Below, piece after piece: positions 9,728 through 18,115 of a stretch of 64,000 nucleotides of DNA (the first letter of the stretch is position 1; every line of letters begins with the position of its first letter). The notes under the pieces were generated by a model. That model was given only the letters and a program-made list of their open reading frames with translations. It was not told the DNA's origin and did no database searches. A program made the position numbers and the translations under genes. The stretch is from REEB85 sp018971455 (GTDB lineage: Bacteria > Pseudomonadota > Alphaproteobacteria > Acetobacterales > Acetobacteraceae), in NCBI GenBank assembly GCA_028871195.1, contig JAGWNT010000005.1, positions 1 through 64,000 on the forward strand. The letters run 5' to 3'.

Positions 9728-9777
9728 CGGATCGCCATAACCTGAGCAGATGATTGACCGGTTTGCACAGGCAGGCA
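9728..9777. promoter_or_regulatory. Very short divergent control region between two flavin-oxidase operons
   Basis: Only 50 bp separate the ATG of the leftward dehydrogenase gene (9727) from the ATG of the rightward oxidase gene (9778). Promoters for both operons must overlap here or lie inside the opposing genes. Local AT-rich words (ataacc, ttgacc) are present, but I cannot assign -10/-35 elements with confidence. Confidence 0.4.
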
Positions 9778-10887
9778 ATGCCCGACTCGCATGATCTGGC
9801 GGTGATCGGCGGCGGTCTGGTTGGCAGCGCCATCGCTTGGGGTGCCGCGCGCCTGGGCGCCGATGTGGCGTTGCTCGATGAGGGTGACGTCGCGTTTCGC
9901 GCGGCCCGCGGCAATTTCGGACTGGTGTGGGTGCAGAGCAAGGGCGATGGCCTGCCGCCCTATGCGAACTGGACCCGCCGGTCCGCTGCGCTGTGGCCGG
10001 ATCTGGCCGCCGAGCTATCCTCCATGACCGGCACCGACGTCGCCCTCCGGCAACCGGGCGGATTGCATTTCTGCCTGAGCGAACAGGAAGTCGAACAGCG
10101 GGCGGCAATGATCTCGCGCATGCACAATGCAACGGGCGATATCGGGACGCGGCTGCTGGACCGGGGTGACGTCCGCGCGATGGTGCCGGGCCTGGGCCCG
10201 CAGGTGCAGGGTGCCGCGTACTGCCCGAAGGACGGGCATGCCAACCCGCTGCTGCTCCTGCGCGCATTGCAGGCAGGGTTCCGGCGTCATCGCGGGCGCT
10301 ATCTGCCAGGCGCGCGCATTGAACGAATCACGCCGCGCGGCGCGGATTTCGCCATCGAGTTGGGCACCACGCACATCGTCGTTCGGCGCATCGTCATCGC
10401 GGCCGGCCTGGGCAGCGCGACATTGGCGCCGCTCGTCGGATTGTCGATGCCGGTGCGGCCGGTGCGGGGGCAGATCATGGTGACGGAGCGGCTGCGGCCA
10501 CTGCTCGACTGGCCGACCGCGCAGATCCGGCAGACCGTCGAAGGATCCATCATGATCGGCGACAGCCACGAGGATGTCGGCTTCGATGAGGGCACGTCGG
10601 CCACCGAAATGCAGCGTATCGCCGCCCGCGCGCTGGCGACATTCCCGGCACTCGGCCAGGCCCAGATCGTGAGGCACTGGGGCGCGCTGCGGGTCATGAC
10701 GCAGGACGGGGCGCCGATCTACGAGCAGTCAGGCCAATACCCCGGCGCCTTTGCGGCGACCTGCCATAGCGGGGTGACGCTGGCGGGAAGCCATGCGCTG
10801 GCCCTCGCACCCGCCATCCTGGACGGGATGCTGCCTGATGAGCTCCGGGCTTTCACAAGCGAGCGGTTCCATGTTCCGACGGTTTGA
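9778..10887 (+). CDS. FAD oxidase subunit, HcnC/opine-oxidase-beta-like, second set
   Basis: A 369-residue DAO-fold flavoprotein with N-terminal motif DLAVIGGGLVGSAIAWGAA. The C-terminal motif is CHSGVTLAGSHALALAP, a variant of the usual GFSGHG element. It is clearly diverged from the counterpart at 6224-7348, so the two sets are not a recent duplication. The ATG at 9778 was preferred over an in-frame TTG at 9754. It is the first gene of a rightward three-gene operon followed by [2Fe-2S] and NAD/FAD subunits, with a 17-nt overlap into the next gene. Confidence 0.88.
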   Translation: MPDSHDLAVIGGGLVGSAIAWGAARLGADVALLDEGDVAFRAARGNFGLVWVQSKGDGLPPYANWTRRSAALWPDLAAELSSMTGTDVALRQPGGLHFCLSEQEVEQRAAMISRMHNATGDIGTRLLDRGDVRAMVPGLGPQVQGAAYCPKDGHANPLLLLRALQAGFRRHRGRYLPGARIERITPRGADFAIELGTTHIVVRRIVIAAGLGSATLAPLVGLSMPVRPVRGQIMVTERLRPLLDWPTAQIRQTVEGSIMIGDSHEDVGFDEGTSATEMQRIAARALATFPALGQAQIVRHWGALRVMTQDGAPIYEQSGQYPGAFAATCHSGVTLAGSHALALAPAILDGMLPDELRAFTSERFHVPTV

Positions 10888-11161
10888 CAAGGACGACACC
10901 CCGCTGGAGTTCTTCTTCGAAGGACGGAGGGTGACCGCTCGCCTCGGCGATACGGTGGCCGCGGCGCTGCTGGCCGGCGGGGCCGGGCCGTTTCGCCTCA
11001 CGCCGGCTTCCAGGGCGCCGCGGGCTCCCTATTGCCTGATGGGTCTCTGCTTCGACTGTCTCGTGGAAATCGACGGTGTGGCCAACAGGCAGGCCTGCAT
11101 GGTTCCGGTGGCGAGCGGAATGCGCGTGCGGCGCCAGCCCGGGCCGCCGAGCGTGGCGTGA
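10871..11161 (+). CDS. Small (2Fe-2S)-binding protein, HcnA-like subunit, second set
   Basis: About 96 residues. Ferredoxin-type cysteines are seen in YCLMGLCFDCLVE and in RQACMVPV, the same spacing as in the 8718-8990 protein. The ATG at 10871 lies inside the end of the oxidase gene; an ATG at 10838 would lengthen the overlap. The stop overlaps the GTG of the next gene by 4 nt. It is the probable electron-transfer chain of the second three-subunit oxidase. Confidence 0.87.
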   Translation: MFRRFDKDDTPLEFFFEGRRVTARLGDTVAAALLAGGAGPFRLTPASRAPRAPYCLMGLCFDCLVEIDGVANRQACMVPVASGMRVRRQPGPPSVA

Positions 11162-12552
11162 CGGCGCGCTGGGATGCAATCGTGATCGGCGCAGGCCCGG
11201 CCGGCATGTCCGGGGCATGCCTGCTCGCGGAACATGGTGCGCAAATCCTGGTGCTGGACGAGCAGCCTGCCCCTGGAGGGCAGATCTATCGCGCGGTGGA
11301 GCGGGTCGCGACCCAAGGCCGGACAGCACTGGATCGGCTTGGTGGCGAGTACGCCGCTGGCGTGGCGCTGGCGGCGCGCTTTCGGGCGAGCGGGTGTGCG
11401 TATTGGCCAGGCAGCACGGTGTGGCAGGTGACGCCGGAGCGGTCGGTCTGGGTCAGCCGCAACGGCCGGTCCGTGCACCTTCGGGCCGATGTGATCCTGC
11501 TCGCCACGGGCGCGATGGAGCGGCCGGTGCCGGTGCCGGGCTGGACCTTGCCGGGCGTGATGACCGTGGGGGCGGTGCAGATTCTGCTGAAATCCGCCGC
11601 ACTTTTGCCTTCGGTGCCGTTCGTCCTCGCAGGCAGCGGGCCATTGCCGCTGCTCGTCGCGCAGCAATGCCTGGCCGCCGGAGCGCGGCCGGCGGCATTC
11701 CTCGACACCGGGTCGCCGTCGAACATGTTCGCCGCGATGCGCCATCTGCCCGGAGCGCTCGGCCTGCCCGCGCGGCGAATGCTTGCGAAGGGGCTGGCGC
11801 TGCGCGCGGCCTTGCGGCGCAGCGGGGTCAGGGTGTTTCGCAACGTGCGGGACATGCGCATCGAAGGAGACCATGCGGCGGAAGCGATTCGCTTCCGCTC
11901 CGGGCGTGCGGAGCATCGCGTCGAGGCGCAACTCGTCGCCCTGCATGACGGCGTCATCCCTTCGCAGCAGATCACCCGTCTGGTCGGGTGCGCCCATGTG
12001 TGGGATGCCCGCCAGCGATGCTTCCGGCCCCAGCTCGACGATTGGGGCAACAGCTCCGTCGAGGGCGTGATGGTGGCCGGCGATGCCGCCGGAATCGGCG
12101 GTGCTGCTTCGGCGGCATTGGCCGGGCGTTTGGCGGCTTTCGAAGCCTTGCGCCTGCTCGGACGAATCGACGCGGCGCAACGCGACAAATGGGCCGCGGC
12201 GGATCGCCGGGCGATGCGGGCCGAACGGGCGGTGCGGCCATTGCTGGAGCGGATGTTTCCGCCTCGGCCGGAAATTCTTTGCCCTGCCGATGATGTGGTG
12301 GTGTGCCGCTGCGAGGAGGTCACCGCCGGCGCGCTGCGACAGGCGGTTGCTCAGGGATGCCAGGGCCCGAACCAGGCGAAAAGCTTCCTCCGCTGCGGCA
12401 TGGGCCCTTGTCAGGGACGGCTATGCGGGCCCGTGGTGACGGAGGTGATCGCGGCGGCGCGCGGACAGACGATCGAGGAAACAGGGTATTTCCGCATCCG
12501 CCCACCATTGAAGCCCGTGACGTTGGGAGAGATCGCCCTGCTCGAAACGTGA
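11158..12552 (+). CDS. NAD(P)/FAD-type oxidoreductase subunit with C-terminal [2Fe-2S] domain, HcnB/OoxA-like, second set
   Basis: A 464-residue protein. The first dinucleotide-binding motif is AIVIGAGPAGMSGACLLAE, and ERPVPVPGWTLPGVMT is a motif shared by HcnB, OoxA and NoxA proteins. A BFD-like C-terminal cluster has cysteines in VVCRCEEVT and CGMGPCQGRLCGP. The frame is open from 11032, but the GTG at 11158, fused to the previous stop as GTGA, gives the conserved N-terminus. It completes the second three-gene set. Confidence 0.9.
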   Translation: MTARWDAIVIGAGPAGMSGACLLAEHGAQILVLDEQPAPGGQIYRAVERVATQGRTALDRLGGEYAAGVALAARFRASGCAYWPGSTVWQVTPERSVWVSRNGRSVHLRADVILLATGAMERPVPVPGWTLPGVMTVGAVQILLKSAALLPSVPFVLAGSGPLPLLVAQQCLAAGARPAAFLDTGSPSNMFAAMRHLPGALGLPARRMLAKGLALRAALRRSGVRVFRNVRDMRIEGDHAAEAIRFRSGRAEHRVEAQLVALHDGVIPSQQITRLVGCAHVWDARQRCFRPQLDDWGNSSVEGVMVAGDAAGIGGAASAALAGRLAAFEALRLLGRIDAAQRDKWAAADRRAMRAERAVRPLLERMFPPRPEILCPADDVVVCRCEEVTAGALRQAVAQGCQGPNQAKSFLRCGMGPCQGRLCGPVVTEVIAAARGQTIEETGYFRIRPPLKPVTLGEIALLET

Positions 12553-12583
12553 TTGGCCGCCCGCACTCACGGCGCGCGCGGCG

Positions 12584-13306
12584 TCATCCTCGCAATTCCT
12601 CCTGATGCGCCTTCACCATCTCGCCCAGGCTGCTGAACCGGAAATCGTATGCCGCTCCTTCCGGCGGGGCCATCGTGGCGCCCCAGCCGGCACGGTCGTG
12701 CCGGCGGTCAATCCAGGCGCGGGCGAGGCCGAATTGTTGCGCCGGGGCGTGGTCGTGGAACAGGCTCTGGGCGGTGTGCAGGATATCGCGGCTCGTGTAG
12801 CCCAGGGCGCCCAGATGATCGAGCATGTAGCGGAAATTGGCCGGGTTCGGCTTGTAGCTGCCAATGTCCTGCGCGGTGTAGATGGCATCGAACGCGACGC
12901 CGAGGCGCTTATTGCTACCCTTGAAGCTTTCGCGATCAACGTTGGAAAGAATGACGAGCTTGTAGTGCCTCTTGAGGTACTGCAACGCCGATGCAGTGTC
13001 CGCGAAGGCCGGCCAATCCGGTACCGACGCGCCAAAAGTGGCATCCTCCGCCGACGTGGTCGCAACCTGCCATTGCGCGGCCAGGCGGCGATGCACTTCG
13101 GCGAGCAGCGCCGAATAGATCATGCCCGGTGTCTCTGCCTCCTGCGCCGATTCATGCTGGGCAAAATGTTCCAGTACGGTGTCGCGCGGCAGGGTACTGC
13201 CACTGCGCGCGAGAAGCGGCTGCAGGGCGGCATGAATGCCGCTTTCCCAGTCGATCAGGGTGCCGTAGCAATCGAAGGTCAGAACGCGGAAGTCAGTGAG
13301 CTTCAT
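12584..13306 (-). CDS. Haloacid-dehalogenase-like (type II) HAD hydrolase
   Basis: A 240-residue HAD protein with nucleophile motif LTFDCYGTLID, motif II LVILSNVD and the lysine in IGSYKPNPANF. The usual acidic motif IV (GDSxxxD) is replaced by a sequence around HTAQSLFHDH. It follows the aminotransferase gene with a 14-nt overlap, so it is probably translated from the same message. L-2-haloacid dehalogenase is the family label, but in this context it may act on a phosphorylated or other small organic acid. The function of the altered motif IV is uncertain. Confidence 0.85.
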   Translation of the reverse strand: MKLTDFRVLTFDCYGTLIDWESGIHAALQPLLARSGSTLPRDTVLEHFAQHESAQEAETPGMIYSALLAEVHRRLAAQWQVATTSAEDATFGASVPDWPAFADTASALQYLKRHYKLVILSNVDRESFKGSNKRLGVAFDAIYTAQDIGSYKPNPANFRYMLDHLGALGYTSRDILHTAQSLFHDHAPAQQFGLARAWIDRRHDRAGWGATMAPPEGAAYDFRFSSLGEMVKAHQEELRG

Positions 13307-14668
13307 GGCGGATCTCCGAGTGTTGCAGCGCGGCGTCGAGGGTTTTCCCGAGACGTTCGATCAGAATGTCGATCTCGGCCTCGGTGCAGCATAGGGGGGG
13401 AGCGAGTCCGATCACGTCATCGGCGAAGGCGCGGAAGATGAGGCCCTGGCGATAACCCTCGGCTGCGAGAAATTCGTGCAGGCGCAGCGCGGTCGGGGGT
13501 TTGCGTTTCGTGACCTTGTCCACCACCAGTTCCAGCCCGGCCAGCATGCCGCGGCCGCGCACCTCGCCAACCAGCGGATGGTCCAGAAGGCTCTGCAACC
13601 GGCGCTGGAAATACGCACCCACCTCCTGTCCGTTGGCGAGGATACCCCCCTCCTCGTAGAGGCGGATCACCTCGAGCGCCACCGCGGCGCTGACCGGGTG
13701 GGCGGAGTAGGTGTAGCCGTGGCCGAGCGGCGTTCCCGCAGGCGTGCCATCGGCAATGACCTGATAGATCGGGTCGGACACCATCACCGCCCCCATCGGG
13801 GCATAGCCTGACGTGAGGCCCTTCGCCATCGTCATGAAATCGGGCACCACCGCCTCGTCCTCGCAGGCGAACATCGGGCCGGTGCGGCCGAAGCCCGTGA
13901 TCACCTCGTCGGCCACGAACAGGATGCCGAGGCGGCGGCATTCCGCGCGCATCGCCGCGAGCCAGCCCGCCGGCGGCACGATGATGCCGCCTGAGCCCTG
14001 GATCGGCTCGCAGAAGAAGGCGGCCACGTTGTCCGCGCCCAGCGCCTCCACCTTGGCGCGAAGTGCGGCGACGGAGGCGGCGATCTGCGCCTCTGGATCG
14101 CGCAACTCGTTGCGGTAGGGATAGACGCTGGGAATATGGTGCTGCAACCCGGTCGGCAGATCGAAACCGCGATGGAAGGCGGCCAGGGCGGTACGCCGGC
14201 ACCGGTGGAGGAGGAGCCGTGATAGCCCCGTTCCAGGGCGATGATGTGCCGCTTCGTCGGCTCGCCGCGCATGTTGAAATAGAAGCGGATCAGACGCAGC
14301 GTGGTGTCCACCGCATCCGATCCGCCGAGCGTGAAGAACACGTGGTCGAGATCACCGGGTGCAAGTGCGGCGAGCTTGGCGGCGAGCAGGATTGCCGGCT
14401 CGGAGCCATAGTGGAAATAGCTGGTGGCGTAGGGCAGCCGGCGCATCTGCTCGGTCGCGGCGCGCACGACGCTCTCCTGCCCGTAACCGATATTGACGCA
14501 CCACAGGCCGGAGAAGCCATCGAGCAGCGTCTTCCCCTCGATGTCGGTCAGCATGGCCCCTTGCCCGGAGCTGAGGATGGTGACGCCGCGCGCCTCGTGA
14601 CCGCGCAGCGAAACGACGGGATGGATCAGATGGTCGTGGTCAAGCAACTGCAATGAATTCGCGGGCAC
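13293..14668 (-). pseudogene. Class III pyridoxal-phosphate aminotransferase, interrupted by a frameshift
   Basis: Two overlapping frames together make one class III aminotransferase of about 458 residues. The upstream frame (from 14668) encodes the N-terminal part through RGYHGSSSTGAG. The reading then continues in another frame as TALAAFHRGFDLPTG and on through the cofactor-binding part, with VADEVITGFGRTG and the lysine motif MAKGLTSGY. The switch maps to about 14191-14196 and is explained by one missing base. Family members include omega-amino acid-pyruvate aminotransferases. It is either a recent pseudogene or a sequencing error, because both halves look otherwise intact. Expected products of the oxidases nearby would suit an aminotransferase partner. 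Confidence 0.85.
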
Positions 14669-14881
14669 GGCTTATCCCTCCTGCACGGATTGCCAGCATG
14701 ACGCGGCGCGCGCGCCATGGGATGGCAAATTTGGTTGCACGGCACATTCTCGCGCGGCACTCGCCCCATCCGGCGCTGCATCCTGCCGAATTTGTAGGCC
14801 CTCACTCATCCGTGGCGTTTTGCAATCGACAGCGAGGACCCCGCGGGTAAGATCGGATCGCGCTCGTCCAAAGGGATTTCC

Positions 14882-15847
14882 ATGAACCGATCGACCGCCG
14901 CCGGGCCGGACATCCTGCTGGTGAAATCCGGCGGCCCGGCCTCGCTGCCGGAGTGGCAGGATGCGTTTGGTGCGCTGCTGCCCGGCCTGCGTGTTTTGTG
15001 GTGGGACGATGCCGCCGTCGTGCCCGAGGCCGTCGCCTATGCTCTCGTGTGGGAGCCGACGCCGGGGCGCCTCGCGCAATTCCCCAATCTGCGGATCATC
15101 TTCAGCTCGGCTGCCGGTGTGGACCACATCGTCAGCGACCCCACCCTGCCGGCCCGCGTGCCGATCGTGCGGATGGCCAGCGACGAGACGGCGCAGACCG
15201 TCGCCGAGTTCGTCTGTCTCGGCGCCCTGGCACTGCTGCGCGACCTGCCGCGGATGATTGCGGCGCAGGCGGCGCGGCGCTGGGATTCGTTCGACGCCGC
15301 CCGCACCGCGCCGCAGACGCGGGTGAGCATTCTCGGCATGGGCAATCTCGGCACGCGCGCCGCCCGGATGTTGCGCGGCCTCGGCTTTCAAGTGAGCGGG
15401 TGGGGACGCACGGCCCGTATCGTCGATGGCATGGCGGTCACGGCCGGTGACGACGAACTGGCGCGATTGATGGCACGAACGGACATACTGGTTGGCCTGC
15501 TGCCCGACACGCCGATGACGCGCGGGCTCATCTGCGCGCACCGCATCGCCTGGCTGCCGGCCGGCGCCGGACTGGTCAATGCAGGCCGTGGCTCGCTGGT
15601 GGTGATGGATGATCTGCTGGCCGCCCTCGACAGCGGCCAGCTTGGCGGCGCGGTGCTGGATGTGTTCGAGGCTGAGCCGCTGCCGCCGAGCGCGCCGGCA
15701 TGGCGGCATCCGCGCATCCTCGCAACCTCGCATGTCGCCGGCTTCGCGTCGCGGCGCGCGCGGGCGGCCTATGTCGCGGGCGTCATTGCCGGCTTTGCGC
15801 GGGGCGAGCGCCCGGCGCATCTGTATCAGCCGGCGCGCGGCTACTGA
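14882..15847 (+). CDS. D-2-hydroxyacid dehydrogenase, glyoxylate/hydroxypyruvate reductase A-like
   Basis: A 321-residue NAD(P)-dependent 2-hydroxyacid dehydrogenase. The nucleotide-binding motif is ILGMGNLGTRAARML. Catalytic residues are visible as Arg in NAGRGSLV, Glu in FEAEPLP and His in ATSHVAGF. GhrA-type enzymes reduce glyoxylate or hydroxypyruvate to the hydroxyacid. Glyoxylate is a typical product of glycine or sarcosine oxidation, which would fit the surrounding oxidases, but this is inference. It is divergent from the aminotransferase across a 213-bp gap and ends 19 bp before the convergent oxidase gene. Confidence 0.87.
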   Translation: MNRSTAAGPDILLVKSGGPASLPEWQDAFGALLPGLRVLWWDDAAVVPEAVAYALVWEPTPGRLAQFPNLRIIFSSAAGVDHIVSDPTLPARVPIVRMASDETAQTVAEFVCLGALALLRDLPRMIAAQAARRWDSFDAARTAPQTRVSILGMGNLGTRAARMLRGLGFQVSGWGRTARIVDGMAVTAGDDELARLMARTDILVGLLPDTPMTRGLICAHRIAWLPAGAGLVNAGRGSLVVMDDLLAALDSGQLGGAVLDVFEAEPLPPSAPAWRHPRILATSHVAGFASRRARAAYVAGVIAGFARGERPAHLYQPARGY

Positions 15848-15866
15848 CCGCCGCGACACGTGCCGC

Positions 15867-17243
15867 TCAGAAGGCACCAGGGGGCTCGATCGGAGAGCCA
15901 TCCACCAGGCGGGCGTAGCGGAATGGGCGCGGGTCAACTGCCGGGCGGTCGCCGGCGATCAGGTCTGCCGCGAGCTGGCCGGCGGCCGGGCCGATACCAA
16001 ATCCGTGCCCGCTGAAACCCGCGGCCAGGTGCAGCCCCGGCAGCCCGTCCACGGCGGAGATCACCGGCACCATGTCCGGCGTGCTGTCGATCCACCCTGC
16101 CCAGATCTGGGCAATTTCGATATCGCCGAGGCCGGGGTAGCAGGCGCGCATCTCCGCCAGCGTCGCGGCGATCGCCGAGAGATTGGGCGCGGGATCGAGC
16201 ACGCGCATTCGTTCAAATGGTGAAACGGCGTCGAGCTGCCAGTTGGCCAGCGCTTCCGGGCCTTCCAGGAACGAGCGGCCGAGGCGGATATGCAGCGCCT
16301 TGCGGCGCGCCCGGAAGCTCGGCCAGAACTGCCGCGCGTACCGCAGACCCTGGGGGGTGATATCAAGCTGGGCCGCGGCCGGCATGGAGACGGTGTAGCC
16401 GCCATCCAGCCGGCGGGTCAGCGAGAAGCGCGGGCTGTAGAAGCCCCCCGCGACCACATCGCGCGCCGGCCGCGTGCGAAACACCGTGGAGCGTACGCCG
16501 GCCTGCGGAAAGGCGATGCCGTGCCGGCGGCAGAACATCGATGCCCACGCCCCCCCGGCGCACAACACCGTGGCCGTGCGGATCGTGCCCCTCTCGGTGA
16601 CTACGCCGCTGACGGCGCCGGCCATGCGCTCAACCCCGCGCGCGGCGCAGCGCTGGTGAAGCGTGACGCCCAGGCGGCGGGCCGCGCGCGCCAGGGCAGG
16701 GGCCGCGCGCGATGGGTCGGCGACGCCGTCGGTTGGCGAGTGCACGCCGCCGATCCACGCCCCGGTGCTGCCGGCCGCCAGCGCGCGCGCCTCGGCCGCG
16801 CCGAGCATCCGTGTGTCCACCTGCTGCTGGCGCGCAAAGGCGCCCCAGCGCTCCCACTGCGCCATATCCGCCGGATCGGTGGTGACATAGATCAGCCCGC
16901 ACCGGCGAAAGCCGAGATCGTCACCGATTTCGCTTTGCAGGCCGCCCCACAGACCGAGGCTCTGGCGGGCAAGGGGCAGTTCGCGCGCATCGCGGTTCTG
17001 CTGCCGGCACCAACCCCAGTTGCGGCTCGACTGCTCGGCGCCGATCTGGCCCTTCTCGACCAGGGCGACGCCGTAGCCCTTCTTCGCCAGGTAATAGGCC
17101 GCCGAGACGCCGATGATTCCGCCGCCGATGACGACGATGTCGGCCTGCGCGGGCAAATGCTCGTCATCGGGCACCGCTTCGAGCGGCGGCCGGGTGCCGG
17201 AATGCCGCAGGAGGGAGGCCGGATCGAGAGGGATCGCGTTCAT
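15867..17243 (-). CDS. FAD-dependent oxidoreductase of the DAO fold, paralogue of the 4907-6235 gene
   Basis: A 458-residue flavoprotein with the motif DIVVIGGGIIGVSAAYYLA near residues 36-54, then AEQSSRNWGWCRQ and the C-terminal GFSGHGFGIGPAAGQL. These blocks match the 4907-6235 protein closely, so the two are paralogues with probably related substrates. It is the last gene of the leftward operon that begins with the second importer, starting 6 bp after the acetyltransferase gene. That linkage suggests it oxidises a compound brought in by the importer or produced by the flavoprotein demethylase upstream. Confidence 0.88.
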   Translation of the reverse strand: MNAIPLDPASLLRHSGTRPPLEAVPDDEHLPAQADIVVIGGGIIGVSAAYYLAKKGYGVALVEKGQIGAEQSSRNWGWCRQQNRDARELPLARQSLGLWGGLQSEIGDDLGFRRCGLIYVTTDPADMAQWERWGAFARQQQVDTRMLGAAEARALAAGSTGAWIGGVHSPTDGVADPSRAAPALARAARRLGVTLHQRCAARGVERMAGAVSGVVTERGTIRTATVLCAGGAWASMFCRRHGIAFPQAGVRSTVFRTRPARDVVAGGFYSPRFSLTRRLDGGYTVSMPAAAQLDITPQGLRYARQFWPSFRARRKALHIRLGRSFLEGPEALANWQLDAVSPFERMRVLDPAPNLSAIAATLAEMRACYPGLGDIEIAQIWAGWIDSTPDMVPVISAVDGLPGLHLAAGFSGHGFGIGPAAGQLAADLIAGDRPAVDPRPFRYARLVDGSPIEPPGAF

Positions 17244-17249
17244 GCTGAC

Positions 17250-18104
17250 CTAGCCTATCCCCTGGTTGACGAGGGCGAACCGGTGCGCAGCACCGCCACG
17301 CGCCGGCCAGTCGCCACGGATCATCGTGGTCACGGTGCCGACGCGGGACAGGCCGGCGCCGTTCAGCCATCCGGCCAGTTCGGCCCACTCATCGGCGATG
17401 TCGATGCGCAGGAACCCGGTGGCGAGGCACGCCCCGATCAGGCTGATGGCGTCGCGCTCATTGGCCGCGACGACCGGGCCGACGGCCTGGCCGAGCCCGA
17501 ACCGCCGGCGTATGGCAAAACCTGTTATCTGCCCTGCCTTCTCGACGAGATGGCATACCCCGTCGCGGAACAGCTGGGCGAGCGCGCTGGCACGCGGCGC
17601 ACCGAATGCCTGGGCGTCGAGGGCGATGAGGGCGGCATGGTCAGCCGGTTGCGCCCGGCGCGTCTCGGCCCGAGACGGCGGCGGCGCGCGCAACACGCCC
17701 TGGTGCTGGGCCACGACGCCGACGGGACGAAACCCGAGCTTGCGATAAAGTGCCAGCCCCGCATCGGTGGCGTTGAGCATCAGCCCGCGGGGCCCGATAT
17801 GCCGCAGGCCCGCCTGCATCAGCGCGCGCCCGACCCCCCTGCCCTGCCAATCCGCCCGCACCAGCACCATGCCGAGCGAGCTTGCCGTGCTGCCGAACTC
17901 CCACCACAGGGCGGTGCCGATCAGCACGCCCGCTTCCGTGGTTGCGGCAACCCCATCCCCGAGCTGGCGCATGACCCGCCAATCCTCAAGCCGGTGCGGC
18001 CAATCGACGGCGGCCGACAGCCGCCGCGCCGCGGCCAGATCGCTCTGGCGCAGAGGGCGCAGCAGCGGAAGTTCTGGCCGCAGCGTGGTCAGTCCTGCGC
18101 TCAT
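17250..18104 (-). CDS. Tandem GNAT-fold N-acetyltransferase
   Basis: About 284 residues. The N-terminal half carries the acetyl-CoA loop QGRGVGRALMQ and the typical ALYRKLGF strand. The C-terminal half, after residue about 150, begins RRAQPADHAALIALD and looks like a second, diverged GNAT fold (YitH/Acetyltransf_18 type). The ATG at 18104 gives a clean start 11 bp after the upstream stop; a GTG at 18131 would overlap that gene. It sits between the demethylase and oxidase genes of the catabolic operon. The acceptor may be an amine intermediate, but it is not known. Confidence 0.82.
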   Translation of the reverse strand: MSAGLTTLRPELPLLRPLRQSDLAAARRLSAAVDWPHRLEDWRVMRQLGDGVAATTEAGVLIGTALWWEFGSTASSLGMVLVRADWQGRGVGRALMQAGLRHIGPRGLMLNATDAGLALYRKLGFRPVGVVAQHQGVLRAPPPSRAETRRAQPADHAALIALDAQAFGAPRASALAQLFRDGVCHLVEKAGQITGFAIRRRFGLGQAVGPVVAANERDAISLIGACLATGFLRIDIADEWAELAGWLNGAGLSRVGTVTTMIRGDWPARGGAAHRFALVNQGIG

Positions 18105-18115
18105 CGTACGTGATA

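Noticed and set aside
12553..12583. Terminator between convergent 11158-12552 and 12584-13306 genes
   Set aside because: The 31-bp gap shows no stem followed by T residues on either strand.
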